In this document: positions 1 to 7,739 of the stretch, in pieces
How the letters are laid out: each line of letters begins with the position of its first letter
Numbering within the stretch: position 1 is the first letter of the stretch
NCBI GenBank assembly: GCA_002386465.1
Contig: DGIT01000101.1
Coordinates: 27,696 to 42,869 of the forward strand
Source: Burkholderiales bacterium UBA4615
Lineage (GTDB): Bacteria; Pseudomonadota; Gammaproteobacteria; Burkholderiales; Burkholderiaceae_E
Length of the DNA: 15,174 bases
Direction of reading: 5' to 3'
Notes under the pieces: model-generated
Told to the model about the DNA's origin: nothing
The model's database searches: none
The model's input: only the letters and a program-made list of their open reading frames with translations
Position numbers and translations under genes: made by a program

Positions 1-84
1 CAGGAGGTCGAAGGCCGCACGATGCGCTACACCATCCAGGGCTACGGCGCCGATCGGCCCGAAGGCCAACGCTACGGCAGCTGA
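1..84 (+). CDS. cbbS: RuBisCO small subunit, red-type form I, 3' end only (partial)
   Basis: Only the last 27 codons and the TGA are inside the window; the gene starts upstream. The visible C-terminus contains RYTIQGYGADRPEGQRYGS, which follows the pattern of the C-terminal hairpin extension typical of red-type (form IC/ID) small subunits (aromatic, then ...RPEGxRY). In form IC enzymes this extension lines the central solvent channel of the L8S8 holoenzyme. The assignment is strongly supported by cbbX beginning 15 bases downstream, since cbbX is normally found directly after red-type cbbLS. What I see is the tail and the context; the large subunit gene and operon promoter are inferred to lie upstream. 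Confidence 0.88.
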   Translation, partial: QEVEGRTMRYTIQGYGADRPEGQRYGS

Positions 85-99
85 TCGCGACACACCATC

Positions 100-1089
100 A
101 TGGCCACACCGCTCTACTCCATCCCGGGCGCGCCAATCGCTGCCGCCCCAGCGCCTGCATCGGCACCTGCGCCTCAAACGCCCGCTGCGGCGGCCCCGGT
201 TCAGGCGTCGGTTGCAAGCGACACGCCACGCACCGTAGCGCAGGTCCTGGCAGACAGTCAGGTCGAAGCGGTGATGGACGAACTCGATGCCGACCTGATC
301 GGGCTTGCGCCCGTGAAGGCGCGCATCAGGGATATTGCCGCGCTGCTGGTCATCGACCGGCTGCGTGCGCTGCACGGACTGGCCGCGCAGGCGCCGTCGC
401 TGCACATGTGCTTCACTGGCAATCCGGGCACCGGCAAAACCACCGTGGCGCTGCGCATGGCGCAGATCCTGCATCGGCTGGGCTATGTGCGCAAAGGCCA
501 TGTGGTGAGCGTCACACGTGACGATCTGGTGGGCCAGTACATCGGCCACACTGCGCCCAAGACCAAGGAAGTGCTCAAAAAGGCAATGGGCGGCGTGCTG
601 TTCATCGACGAGGCCTACTACCTGTATCGCCCCGAAAACGAGCGCGACTACGGGCAGGAGGCGATCGAGATCCTGCTGCAGGTCATGGAGAATCAGCGCG
701 ACGATCTGGTGGTGATTCTGGCCGGCTACAAAGACCGCATGGACACGTTCTTTCAGTCCAACCCCGGCATGAGTTCACGCGTCGCGCATCACCTGGAATT
801 CCCCGACTACGGCACCGATGAACTGCTGCACATCGCCGAGCGCATGCTGCAGGCCAGCCATTACCGCTTTGCCGCAGGTGCGCGCGAAGCCTTCGACGCC
901 TATCTGTCACGACGCATCACACAGCCCCATTTCGCCAATGCACGCAGCGTGCGCAACGCACTCGACCGGGCCCGCCTGCGCCAGGCCAGCCGGCTGTTCG
1001 CCGATCGCGATCGCGCACTCACTGCAGATGACCTCAGCACGATCGAGGCACCCGACATCCTGGCCAGTCGCGTGTTCGCAGCCGGCTGA
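100..1089 (+). CDS. cbbX: CbbX, red-type RuBisCO activase (AAA+ ATPase)
   Basis: CbbX is the AAA+ hexamer that pulls on the RuBisCO large-subunit C-terminus to eject inhibitory sugar phosphates such as RuBP from dead-end complexes. The 329-residue protein shows Walker A GNPGTGKT (107-114), the pore-loop segment QYIGHTAPKT (146-155), Walker B VLFIDEAY (166-173), sensor 1 around ILAGYKD (206-212), a probable arginine finger in NPGMSSRVAHH (221-231) and sensor 2 in ARSVRNALDRAR (281-292). The AAA+ core begins near residue 55. The first 45 or so residues are a low-complexity Ala/Pro tract, longer than in the CbbX proteins I know, so a later start is possible, although no convincing Shine-Dalgarno sequence marks either. 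It lies 15 bases after cbbS and 11 bases before cbbY, clearly in the same operon. Confidence 0.96.
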   Translation: MATPLYSIPGAPIAAAPAPASAPAPQTPAAAAPVQASVASDTPRTVAQVLADSQVEAVMDELDADLIGLAPVKARIRDIAALLVIDRLRALHGLAAQAPSLHMCFTGNPGTGKTTVALRMAQILHRLGYVRKGHVVSVTRDDLVGQYIGHTAPKTKEVLKKAMGGVLFIDEAYYLYRPENERDYGQEAIEILLQVMENQRDDLVVILAGYKDRMDTFFQSNPGMSSRVAHHLEFPDYGTDELLHIAERMLQASHYRFAAGAREAFDAYLSRRITQPHFANARSVRNALDRARLRQASRLFADRDRALTADDLSTIEAPDILASRVFAAG

Positions 1090-1100
1090 AGGAGCGCGCG

Positions 1101-1835
1101 ATGACCTCCTCCCGACTCCGCGCCCTGGTCTTTGATGTCGACGGCACCCTGGCCGATACCGAAAGCGCCCATCGTGCGGCCTTCAACGAGGCATTCGTGC
1201 AAGCCGGGCTCGACTGGCACTGGGATGAACCGCTCTATATGAGCCTGCTGGAGGTGACCGGCGGCAAGGAGCGCATCGCTCACTTTCGCGCGATGCAACG
1301 CGGCATGCAGGCCGCACCGCCCGAGTGGGCAAAAGATCCGCTGGTCCTGAAACTGCATGCCCTCAAGACCGAGGCCTATGATCGTCAGGTCCGTGCAGGC
1401 AACGTAACGCTGCGCCCCGGCATTCAGGCGATCATCGAATCCGCACTCACCAACGGGCTGCGTCTGGCAATCGCCACCACCACCACACCAATCAACGTGG
1501 ACGCACTGCTGAGCGCCAACATCGGGCCCGACTGGGCCAGCCGATTCGATGTCTTCGAGAACGGCGACACCGCGCCGAACAAAAAGCCGCACCCCCAGGT
1601 CTATCTGCAGGCGATACAGCGGCTGCAGATGAATGCCTCAGAGTGCCTGGCCTTCGAAGACTCGCGCAATGGCCTGCTCGCCGCCACCGCTGCCGGTCTG
1701 GCCACGATCATCACGCCTACAGGCTTCACCGCACATCACGATTTCAGCGGCGCGCTGAGGGTGCTGCCCGATCTGGGTAACACGCGCATCGCCGACCTGC
1801 GACACTGTCACGAGTCCGCCCCCTTGGCGGCCTGA
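1101..1835 (+). CDS. cbbY: CbbY, HAD-family xylulose-1,5-bisphosphate phosphatase
   Basis: CbbY dephosphorylates xylulose-1,5-bisphosphate, a misfire product and inhibitor of RuBisCO, to xylulose-5-phosphate, which re-enters the Calvin cycle. It therefore works with CbbX, which releases the inhibitor. The 244-residue protein has the HAD motifs in order: motif I FDVDGT with nucleophile D12 and acid/base D14, motif II Thr in AIATTTT (124-129), motif III Lys in NKKPHP (160-165), and motif IV FEDSRNG (185-191) with E186/D187. The helical cap (about 20-90) carries TGGKERI (53-59), a segment I associate with CbbY proteins. The start is well set: AGGAG follows the cbbX stop and lies 6 bases before ATG. 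The alternative, phosphoglycolate phosphatase (CbbZ), is less likely because of position and the cap motif. Confidence 0.92.
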   Translation: MTSSRLRALVFDVDGTLADTESAHRAAFNEAFVQAGLDWHWDEPLYMSLLEVTGGKERIAHFRAMQRGMQAAPPEWAKDPLVLKLHALKTEAYDRQVRAGNVTLRPGIQAIIESALTNGLRLAIATTTTPINVDALLSANIGPDWASRFDVFENGDTAPNKKPHPQVYLQAIQRLQMNASECLAFEDSRNGLLAATAAGLATIITPTGFTAHHDFSGALRVLPDLGNTRIADLRHCHESAPLAA

Positions 1836-1897
1836 TCGCGCAGGCGCGTTGCTTCGCCCTGCATCCCGCACTCTGCAACCCGGACTGGATACCGGCC

Positions 1898-3022
1898 ATG
1901 CCCCTGAGCCACCGCTGGACCCTCACCCGCTACCTGATCGAGGAGCGACGCCGTTTCCCCGGCGCAAGCGGCGATCTCAACGCGCTCGTACTGGATGTGT
2001 CACTCGCCTGCAAGGCGATCGCTCGCCTGGTGGCCTTCGGCGGTCTTGGCGATGGCATGACCGTGCCTGCGGGCCATACACAGCAAAACTCAGCGTCGCC
2101 CGCTCCACTCGGCGGGCAGCTGAACGTGCAGGGCGAAGTGCAAAAGCCGCTCGATGTGCTGAGCAACGAAATCTTCATACGCATGAACGAGTGGAACGGC
2201 CACCTCGCCGGTATGGCCTCTGAAGAGATGGACGAGCCGAAGCAGATTCCCACGGCCTATCCGCGCGGCAAGTATCTGCTGGTGTTCGATCCGCTGGACG
2301 GCTCGTCCAACATCGACGTGAATGTCGCAGTCGGCAGCATCTTTTCCATCCTGCGTGCGCCGCAGGATGTGATCGACAGCGGGCGCGATGTCGTCGAAGC
2401 CGACTTCCTGCAACCGGGCACACAGCAAGTCGCCGCAGGCTATGCCATCTACGGTCCCTCGACCATGCTGGTGCTCACGGTCGGCAATGGCGTGGCCGGC
2501 TTCACGCTCAACCCCAACCTGGGCGAGTTCGTGCTCACCCACCCCGAACTCAAAGTGCCAACCGACACCAGCGAGTTCGCCATCAATTCCTCGAACAGCC
2601 GGTTCTGGGAGCCGCCGGTCAAGCGCTATGTGGACGAATGCCTCGCCGGTCGCACCGGCCCGCGCGGGCGCGACTTCAACATGCGCTGGATCGCCAGCAT
2701 GGTGGCCGAGGCCCATCGCATCATGATGCGCGGCGGAGTGTTCATGTACCCGCGCGACACCAAGGACGCCACCAAGCCCGGTCGACTGCGTCTGCTCTAC
2801 GAAGCCAACCCGATCGGCATGATCATGGAGCAGGCCGGCGGGCGCTGCAGCACCGGCCGACAGCCCATGCTGGGTGTGCAACCCACCTCGCTTCATCAGC
2901 GCATCGGTCTGATCTTCGGCTCCAGGAACGAAGTCGAGCGGATCGAGCGCTATCACACCGAACCCGCCAGCCGCGCGTCTGAAACCCCACTTTTTGCCGA
3001 ACGCAGTCTCTTTCGGAACTGA
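1898..3022 (+). CDS. cbbF: Class I fructose-1,6-bisphosphatase (FBPase/SBPase)
   Basis: This enzyme hydrolyses fructose-1,6-bisphosphate, and probably sedoheptulose-1,7-bisphosphate, in the regeneration phase of the Calvin cycle. The 374-residue protein has the metal-binding signature FDPLDGSSN (130-138), the substrate-binding stretch around NSRFWEPPVKRYVDE (233-247), GRLRLLYEANP (295-305) and the metal-ligand region EQAGGRCSTG (311-320), all in class I order. About 20 residues at the C-terminus run past the usual end and look dispensable. The start ATG gives the expected N-terminal helix (TLTRYLIEERRR), but the Shine-Dalgarno sequence is weak. The gap after cbbY is 62 bases; in Cupriavidus this is where cbbE sits, and no epimerase gene is here. 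The cbbP start lies 23 bases after the stop. Confidence 0.95.
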   Translation: MPLSHRWTLTRYLIEERRRFPGASGDLNALVLDVSLACKAIARLVAFGGLGDGMTVPAGHTQQNSASPAPLGGQLNVQGEVQKPLDVLSNEIFIRMNEWNGHLAGMASEEMDEPKQIPTAYPRGKYLLVFDPLDGSSNIDVNVAVGSIFSILRAPQDVIDSGRDVVEADFLQPGTQQVAAGYAIYGPSTMLVLTVGNGVAGFTLNPNLGEFVLTHPELKVPTDTSEFAINSSNSRFWEPPVKRYVDECLAGRTGPRGRDFNMRWIASMVAEAHRIMMRGGVFMYPRDTKDATKPGRLRLLYEANPIGMIMEQAGGRCSTGRQPMLGVQPTSLHQRIGLIFGSRNEVERIERYHTEPASRASETPLFAERSLFRN

Positions 3023-3045
3023 TCTTTCCTGCCCGAGCTTCCGCC

Positions 3046-3930
3046 ATGTCCGAACGTCATCCCATCATCGCGATCACCGGTTCGTCCGGTGCCGGCACGT
3101 CCTCCGTCACCCGCACCTTCCAAAACATCTTCCGGCGCGAAGCCGTCAAGGCAGCCATCATCGAGGGCGACAGCTTTCATCGCTTCGACCGCAAAGCGAT
3201 GCGGGTCAAGCAAGCCGAGGCCGAGCAGGCGGGCAACAAGCACTTCAGCCACTTCGGCAGCGAGAACAACCTGTTCGCCGAACTGGAGGGTCTGTTTCGC
3301 GGCTACTCCGAAACCGGTCGGGGCAAGGCCCGCAAGTATCTGCACGACCCGGTGGAAGCGGCCCCCTACAACCAGGATCCCGGCACCTTCACCGACTGGG
3401 AAGACCTCCCCGCCGACACCGACCTGCTGTTCTACGAGGGCCTGCACGGGGCGGTCGTCACACCCGAAGTCAACATCGCGCGCTACCCCGATCTGCTGAT
3501 CGGCGTGGTGCCCGTCATCAATCTGGAATGGATTCAGAAGCTGTGGCGCGACAAGCATGTGCGCGGCTATTCCGCCGAAGCAGTGACCGACACCATCCTG
3601 CGGCGCATGCCTGACTACGTGAACTACATCGTCCCGCAGTTTGCGCACACTCACGTGAATTTCCAGCGTGTGCCAGTGGTGGACACCTCGAACCCGTTCA
3701 TCTCGCGGGACATTCCGTCGGCCGACGAGAGCATGGTGGTCATCCGTTTCGCCAACCCGCAGGGCATCGATTTTCCCTATCTGCTGAACATGATCAACGG
3801 CTCCTGGATGTCGCGCGCCAACACGGTGGTGGTGCCAGGCGGCAAAATGGAGCTTGCGATGCAACTCATCTTCACGCCCTTCATCTGGCGGATGATGGAA
3901 CGGCGCAAGCGCGCCATCGGCGCGCTCTGA
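3046..3930 (+). CDS. cbbP: Phosphoribulokinase, proteobacterial (class I) type
   Basis: Phosphoribulokinase phosphorylates ribulose-5-phosphate with ATP to make RuBP, the RuBisCO substrate. At 294 residues it matches the short, octameric, NADH-activated proteobacterial class and not the longer redox-regulated plant/cyanobacterial class. The P-loop is GSSGAGTSS (12-20). D42 in IIEGDSFHRFDR matches the catalytic base region, YEGLHG (130-135) carries the conserved Glu131, and LWRDK (166-170) holds Arg168/Asp169. The C-terminal beta-strand region VVVPGGKMELAMQLIFTP (261-278) is intact. It follows cbbF by 23 bases and precedes cbbT by 64 bases. The stop codon is embedded in a small perfect inverted repeat described separately. 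Confidence 0.97.
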   Translation: MSERHPIIAITGSSGAGTSSVTRTFQNIFRREAVKAAIIEGDSFHRFDRKAMRVKQAEAEQAGNKHFSHFGSENNLFAELEGLFRGYSETGRGKARKYLHDPVEAAPYNQDPGTFTDWEDLPADTDLLFYEGLHGAVVTPEVNIARYPDLLIGVVPVINLEWIQKLWRDKHVRGYSAEAVTDTILRRMPDYVNYIVPQFAHTHVNFQRVPVVDTSNPFISRDIPSADESMVVIRFANPQGIDFPYLLNMINGSWMSRANTVVVPGGKMELAMQLIFTPFIWRMMERRKRAIGAL

Positions 3931-3935
3931 GCGCG
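3921..3935 (+). repeat. Perfect 6-bp inverted repeat over the cbbP stop codon
   Basis: CGCGCT (3921-3926) and AGCGCG (3930-3935) are exact reverse complements around the loop CTG, and the cbbP TGA lies at 3928-3930. In RNA this would be a compact hairpin at the end of cbbP. There is no following T-run, so termination is unlikely. A role in mRNA processing, or chance in GC-rich DNA, are both possible. Confidence 0.45.
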
Positions 3936-3949
3936 GCCCTGCACGCGAT

Positions 3950-3966
3950 GCCGGCCCTGGGCCGGC
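3950..3966 (+). repeat. Perfect 7-bp intercistronic hairpin between cbbP and cbbT
   Basis: GCCGGCC (3950-3956) pairs exactly with GGCCGGC (3960-3966) around the three-base loop CTG. It sits in the 64-base gap, 29 bases before the cbbT start. There is no U-tract after it, so an intrinsic terminator is not supported. Together with the hairpin over the cbbP stop it makes a tandem of stable stems in the only structured gap of the cbb operon, which could protect upstream mRNA from 3' exonucleases and lower cbbT expression relative to cbbP. Confidence 0.5.
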
Positions 3967-3994
3967 TCTGATCCAACCCGACCCGAGACTGCTC

Positions 3995-6031
3995 ATGACC
4001 TCCCCCTCTCCCGATCCGGCATTGGCCAAGCGCATGGCCGATGCCATCCGCATCCTCGCAGTCGACGCCGTCGAAGCGGCCAAGTCTGGCCATCCTGGCG
4101 CCCCCATGGGCATGGCGGAAATCGCCGAGGTGCTCTGGAACCGGCACCTGAAGCACAATCCGGCCGACCCGCACTGGCCCGACCGCGATCGCTTCGTGCT
4201 CTCCAACGGGCATGGCTCCATGCTCATCTACGCGCTTCTGCACCTGAGCGGCTATGCGCTGCCGGCCGACGAACTGAAGCGCTTCCGCAAGCTGCACTCC
4301 AAGACCCCGGGCCATCCCGAGGTCGGCATCACGCCGGGTGTTGAAACCACCACCGGGCCGCTGGGTCAGGGCCTGGCCAATGCCGTGGGCATGGCGTTTT
4401 CGGAAAAGCTGCTGGCCAGCGAATTCAACCGCGTGCATGCCGGTCAGAGCCTGGACATCGTCGATCACTTCACCTGGGTGTTCCTGGGCGATGGCTGCCT
4501 CATGGAGGGCATCAGCCACGAAGCATGCTCGCTGGCCGGCACGCTGCGCCTGTCCAAACTGATCGCCTTTTATGACGACAACGGCATTTCCATCGACGGC
4601 CATGTCGAGGGCTGGTTCACCGACGACACACCCAAGCGCTTCGAGGCCTATGGCTGGAACGTGATTCGGGTGGCCGATGGTCATGACACCGTCGCACTGG
4701 ATGCCGCCGTGCGTGCCGCACGCGAGCAGGCCAGCCGAGCCGATGGCAAACCCACGCTCATTTGCTGTCGCACCGTGATTGGCAAAGGCTCCCCCAACAA
4801 GGCGGGCACGCACGATGTACACGGCGCAGCGCTGGGCGCAGCCGAAGTCGCAGCCACCCGCGCCGCACTGGACTGGAAGCACGAGCCCTTCGAAGTGCCG
4901 GCCGATGTAGCCGCAGCCTGGAATGCCGGCGCGCGCGGCGCCGCTGCACAGGCGCAGTGGCGTACGCTCTTTGGTCATTACCGTGACGCCTTCCCCGCTG
5001 AAGCCGCCGAATTCGAGCGGCGCATGCGTGGCGAGTTGCCCGCCGACTGGTCAGTCAGGCTGCCGGCTCTGTTCGCCAGCATCACTGCCAAAACCGATGC
5101 GATCGCCACCCGCAAGGCCAGCCAGAACGCGCTCGATGCGATCGCGCCCCTGCTGCCGGAATTTTTTGGCGGCAGTGCCGACCTCACCGGATCGAACCTC
5201 ACCAACTTCAAGGGCTGCGTGACGGCAGGTCGCGACACGCGCGGCAATCACCTGTCCTATGGCGTGCGCGAGTTCGGCATGGCCGCCATGATGAACGGCA
5301 TGGCGCTGCACGGCGGGCACCTGCCCTATGGCGGCACCTTCCTCACCTTTAGCGACTACAGCCGCAATGCCCTGCGCATGGCGGCACTCATGAAGCAGCG
5401 CGTCATTCACGTGTTCACCCACGACTCCATCGGACTGGGTGAAGATGGCCCCACGCACCAGTCGGTCGAGCATGTGCCGAGCCTGCGCATCATCCCCGGT
5501 CTGGATGTCTGGCGTCCCGCCGACGGCCTGGAGACCGCCGTGGCATGGGTCTGTGCAGTGGAGCGCCGTGACGGCCCGACGGCGCTGGCGCTGTCGCGGC
5601 AAAACCTGCCGCAAGTAGCGAACGATGCAGCCGGCGCCGCGCACATCCGCCGCGGCGGCTACGTGCTGGCCGATGCACCGAACGCGCGTGCCGTCATCCT
5701 GGCCACCGGTTCAGAGGTGTCACTGGCCCTCGAAGCGAAGGCTGCACTGGCTGCGCAGGGCGTGGCGGTGCGCGTGGTGTCCATGCCTTGCACCAATGTG
5801 TTCGATCGCCAGGACGCGGCCTACCAGGACGCCGTCCTGCCGCCTGCGTTGCCTGCGGTCGCGATTGAGGCGGCGCATCCCGATTTCTGGCGCAAGTACG
5901 TGGGCCGCACGGGCGCTGTCGTAGGCATTGCCACCTTCGGCGAATCTGCCCCCGCCAAAGACCTCTACACCCATTTCGGCATCACGGCCGATGCCGTGGT
6001 GCAGGCCGTGCGCGCGCGGGTCGGGGCTTGA
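3995..6031 (+). CDS. cbbT: Transketolase
   Basis: Thiamine-diphosphate enzyme that moves two-carbon units between sugar phosphates, making the xylulose-5-P, erythrose-4-P and ribose-5-P needed for RuBP regeneration. The 678-residue protein is full length. Visible motifs are SGHPGAPMG (31-39), NGHGSMLIYALL (71-82), TTGPLGQGLANAVG (119-132), the ThDP/metal motif GDGCLMEG (165-172) closing with YDDN (193-196), the catalytic Glu426 in YGVREFGM (422-429), and GEDGPTHQ (482-489). This excludes DXP synthase. The start at 3995 gives the usual N-terminus; the Shine-Dalgarno is weak. It appears to be the last gene of the cbb operon, because the next gene is convergent. Confidence 0.97.
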   Translation: MTSPSPDPALAKRMADAIRILAVDAVEAAKSGHPGAPMGMAEIAEVLWNRHLKHNPADPHWPDRDRFVLSNGHGSMLIYALLHLSGYALPADELKRFRKLHSKTPGHPEVGITPGVETTTGPLGQGLANAVGMAFSEKLLASEFNRVHAGQSLDIVDHFTWVFLGDGCLMEGISHEACSLAGTLRLSKLIAFYDDNGISIDGHVEGWFTDDTPKRFEAYGWNVIRVADGHDTVALDAAVRAAREQASRADGKPTLICCRTVIGKGSPNKAGTHDVHGAALGAAEVAATRAALDWKHEPFEVPADVAAAWNAGARGAAAQAQWRTLFGHYRDAFPAEAAEFERRMRGELPADWSVRLPALFASITAKTDAIATRKASQNALDAIAPLLPEFFGGSADLTGSNLTNFKGCVTAGRDTRGNHLSYGVREFGMAAMMNGMALHGGHLPYGGTFLTFSDYSRNALRMAALMKQRVIHVFTHDSIGLGEDGPTHQSVEHVPSLRIIPGLDVWRPADGLETAVAWVCAVERRDGPTALALSRQNLPQVANDAAGAAHIRRGGYVLADAPNARAVILATGSEVSLALEAKAALAAQGVAVRVVSMPCTNVFDRQDAAYQDAVLPPALPAVAIEAAHPDFWRKYVGRTGAVVGIATFGESAPAKDLYTHFGITADAVVQAVRARVGA

Positions 6032-6060
6032 CTCCTTTGGCCGAGTAGCCTGCGCCACGC

Positions 6061-6088
6061 GGCCTGTGATCGCAATCGGTCTCAGGCC
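6061..6088. repeat. Inverted repeat at the cbbT/STAS convergent junction
   Basis: GGCCTG (6061-6066) and CAGGCC (6083-6088) are exact reverse complements, extended inward after one T:T mismatch by two further pairs, with a loop of roughly ten bases. It lies between the ends of the converging cbbT and STAS genes and overlaps the STAS stop. No clear T-run follows on either strand, so a bidirectional transcription stop is only a guess. Confidence 0.3.
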
Positions 6089-6423
6089 AGCGCAGCCGCC
6101 CGCGCCTCTTCGAGCGTGTCGCACACGGGTACCAGCTGATGGATACCCGTACTCACCAGTGTGTCTCGCACCTGCGCGTTGCCACCCACGTGCACGACCA
6201 GCTTGCCGCCTCGCTGGCGCTGCGCCTTGGCGTTGCTGACCACCTGGCGGATACCGATTGAGGACAGAAATTCCACTGCTTCAAGGTCCAGAATCACCCG
6301 CATCATCTGGCTCGCCGCAAGCGCTGTGAGTGGCACATCGATCGCCGCAGCCCCGGGTATATCCAGCCGACCGCTCACCTGAATGTGCCGCACACCCTCG
6401 GCGTCCGTGTAATCAATGCTCAT
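6082..6423 (-). CDS. STAS-domain protein (anti-sigma factor antagonist-like)
   Basis: A 113-residue single STAS domain, the size of SpoIIAA/RsbV-type proteins that bind anti-sigma factor kinases when unphosphorylated. The core strand is MRVILDLEAVEFLSSIGIR (41-59): the LSSIG segment matches the position of the regulatory phosphoserine (Ser55 here by comparison with the DSSG motif of SpoIIAA), followed by KLVVHVGG (74-81). The start ATG at 6423 is favoured over the in-frame upstream start at 6549 because AGGA precedes it closely and the domain begins immediately. The start overlaps the stop of the upstream glycosyltransferase by 4 bases (ATGA), implying translational coupling. No anti-sigma kinase or PP2C phosphatase lies nearby, so its partner is unknown. 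Confidence 0.85.
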   Translation of the reverse strand: MSIDYTDAEGVRHIQVSGRLDIPGAAAIDVPLTALAASQMMRVILDLEAVEFLSSIGIRQVVSNAKAQRQRGGKLVVHVGGNAQVRDTLVSTGIHQLVPVCDTLEEARAAALA

Positions 6424-7706
6424 CGTGCTTCCTGATTGAAATGTTGTGTACGCGCCATCATGGGCCATTCGGCACCCTGTGATGCATCGGGCCGATCCGA
6501 TCGCAAGCCCTGCAACCGTGCTTCGAACTGGCTGACGATGGCATCCCACCCCAGGGCCTGCACCGCACTGCGGGCCCGCACACCCACGGCACGGCAGGCG
6601 TCCGGCTGACTGGCCATTGAGGCTGCGGCAAGCACAAAGCCCGCGGCATCACCGAACGGCACCAGATGCCCGGTCTGAGTGTGATCGATCAGCTGCGCCG
6701 CGCCGGCATAGTCAAAGGCCAACACAGGCAGCCCGCTGGCCATCGCTTCGGACGTCACATTGCCAAAGGTTTCGGTCAGGCTGGGAAACAGGAACAGATC
6801 TGCAGAAGCGTAGTGCGCAGCCAGATCGGTGCCACTGCGTTGCCCTGCGAAAATCGCGTCCGGACACTTGGCCAGCAGCTCATCGCGCATCGGGCCATCT
6901 CCCACGAACAGCAGCTTCGCATCGGCGCGCACCGCGCGCATGGCCGCAAACGCGTCAATCACGAGCCCGAGGTTCTTCTCCGCTGCCAGCCTGCCCACGC
7001 AGGCCACGACCGGAGCGCACGGATCATGCACCCCCCACGTCTGGCGCAGTGCCAGCGAGCGGCGATCGGGATGAAACTGAACGGTATCCACACCCCGCGC
7101 CACCACTTCCACGTTGCGAAAGCCGCGTTCGCGCAACTGCTGCCGCAAGCCTTCAGTCGGGACCATCGTGAGCCGAGTCTTGTTATGAAAATCGCACAGA
7201 TAACGGGCGATCGGCTGGTGCAGCCAGGCCAGTCCGTAGTGCGTGCTGTAGGCATGAAAATTGGTTCTGAAGTCGGATGACACCGGCAGACCAATCGAGC
7301 GGGCGACCTGCAGCGCCCACCAGCCGAGCGGGCCCTCGGTGGCCAGATGCACCACATCGGGCGGATGCTGCAGCCAGCGACGCTTGAGGCCCAGCCCGAA
7401 AGCCAGCCCCATGCGCAAACTCGCATAGCCAGGGATCGGCAGGCTGGAAGACAGGATTTCTTCGAGCCCCGGGTGTGCGGACAGCGCGTTGGACTGCGGC
7501 CTGGATTCGCGCTGACGCGGGCGGATCAGCTGCACGGCGTGGTGTCGATCGAGTAAGCCCTCGACAACGCGCGAGATGCTCATCGCCACCCCATTCACCT
7601 CGGGCGGCCAGGTCTCGGTGATCACCGCAATACGCAGGGCCCCCCCGGCAGACAGGGCGCCAGTCGCCTGTGTCGGTGCATGCACCGATCCGGTCGCATC
7701 ATTCAT
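6420..7706 (-). CDS. GT4-family glycosyltransferase, probable lipid glycosyltransferase
   Basis: A 428-residue GT-B fold enzyme. The N-terminal domain opens with RIAVITETWPPEVNGVAMS (25-43), a form of the nucleotide-sugar GT4 family that includes MgtA/PimB-like mannosyltransferases and the Agt lipid glycosyltransferase of rhizobia. The C-terminal domain has VGRLAAEKN (237-245), VGDGPMRDEL (268-277) and the EX7E donor-binding motif ETFGNVTSE (312-320) followed by ASGLPVLAFD (323-332). No signal peptide or membrane span is visible. These families act on lipid acceptors at the cytoplasmic membrane face. The start is uncertain because no clear Shine-Dalgarno precedes it; the 20 residues before RIAVI are low complexity. 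It is upstream of, and overlaps, the STAS gene. The lipid role is inferred from the nearby PlcP and GT28 genes. Donor sugar is not predictable by eye. Confidence 0.85.
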   Translation of the reverse strand: MNDATGSVHAPTQATGALSAGGALRIAVITETWPPEVNGVAMSISRVVEGLLDRHHAVQLIRPRQRESRPQSNALSAHPGLEEILSSSLPIPGYASLRMGLAFGLGLKRRWLQHPPDVVHLATEGPLGWWALQVARSIGLPVSSDFRTNFHAYSTHYGLAWLHQPIARYLCDFHNKTRLTMVPTEGLRQQLRERGFRNVEVVARGVDTVQFHPDRRSLALRQTWGVHDPCAPVVACVGRLAAEKNLGLVIDAFAAMRAVRADAKLLFVGDGPMRDELLAKCPDAIFAGQRSGTDLAAHYASADLFLFPSLTETFGNVTSEAMASGLPVLAFDYAGAAQLIDHTQTGHLVPFGDAAGFVLAAASMASQPDACRAVGVRARSAVQALGWDAIVSQFEARLQGLRSDRPDASQGAEWPMMARTQHFNQEAR

Positions 7707-7739
7707 CCAACCATCGTGAAGGAGACATGCAACCAGACG

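Noticed and set aside
1101..1835. Phosphoglycolate phosphatase (CbbZ/Gph) for the HAD protein.
   Set aside because: Position directly after cbbX and the TGGKERI cap segment fit CbbY; CbbZ usually lies after cbbT.
2953..4227. A 424-codon minus-strand frame across cbbF, cbbP and cbbT.
   Set aside because: It spans three real plus-strand genes and has no recognisable domain; a coding shadow of GC-rich sequence.
6424..6549. Longer STAS protein starting at 6549.
   Set aside because: The added 42 residues lie inside the glycosyltransferase gene in another frame, do not look like a domain, and a good AGGA plus an ATGA overlap mark the start at 6423.
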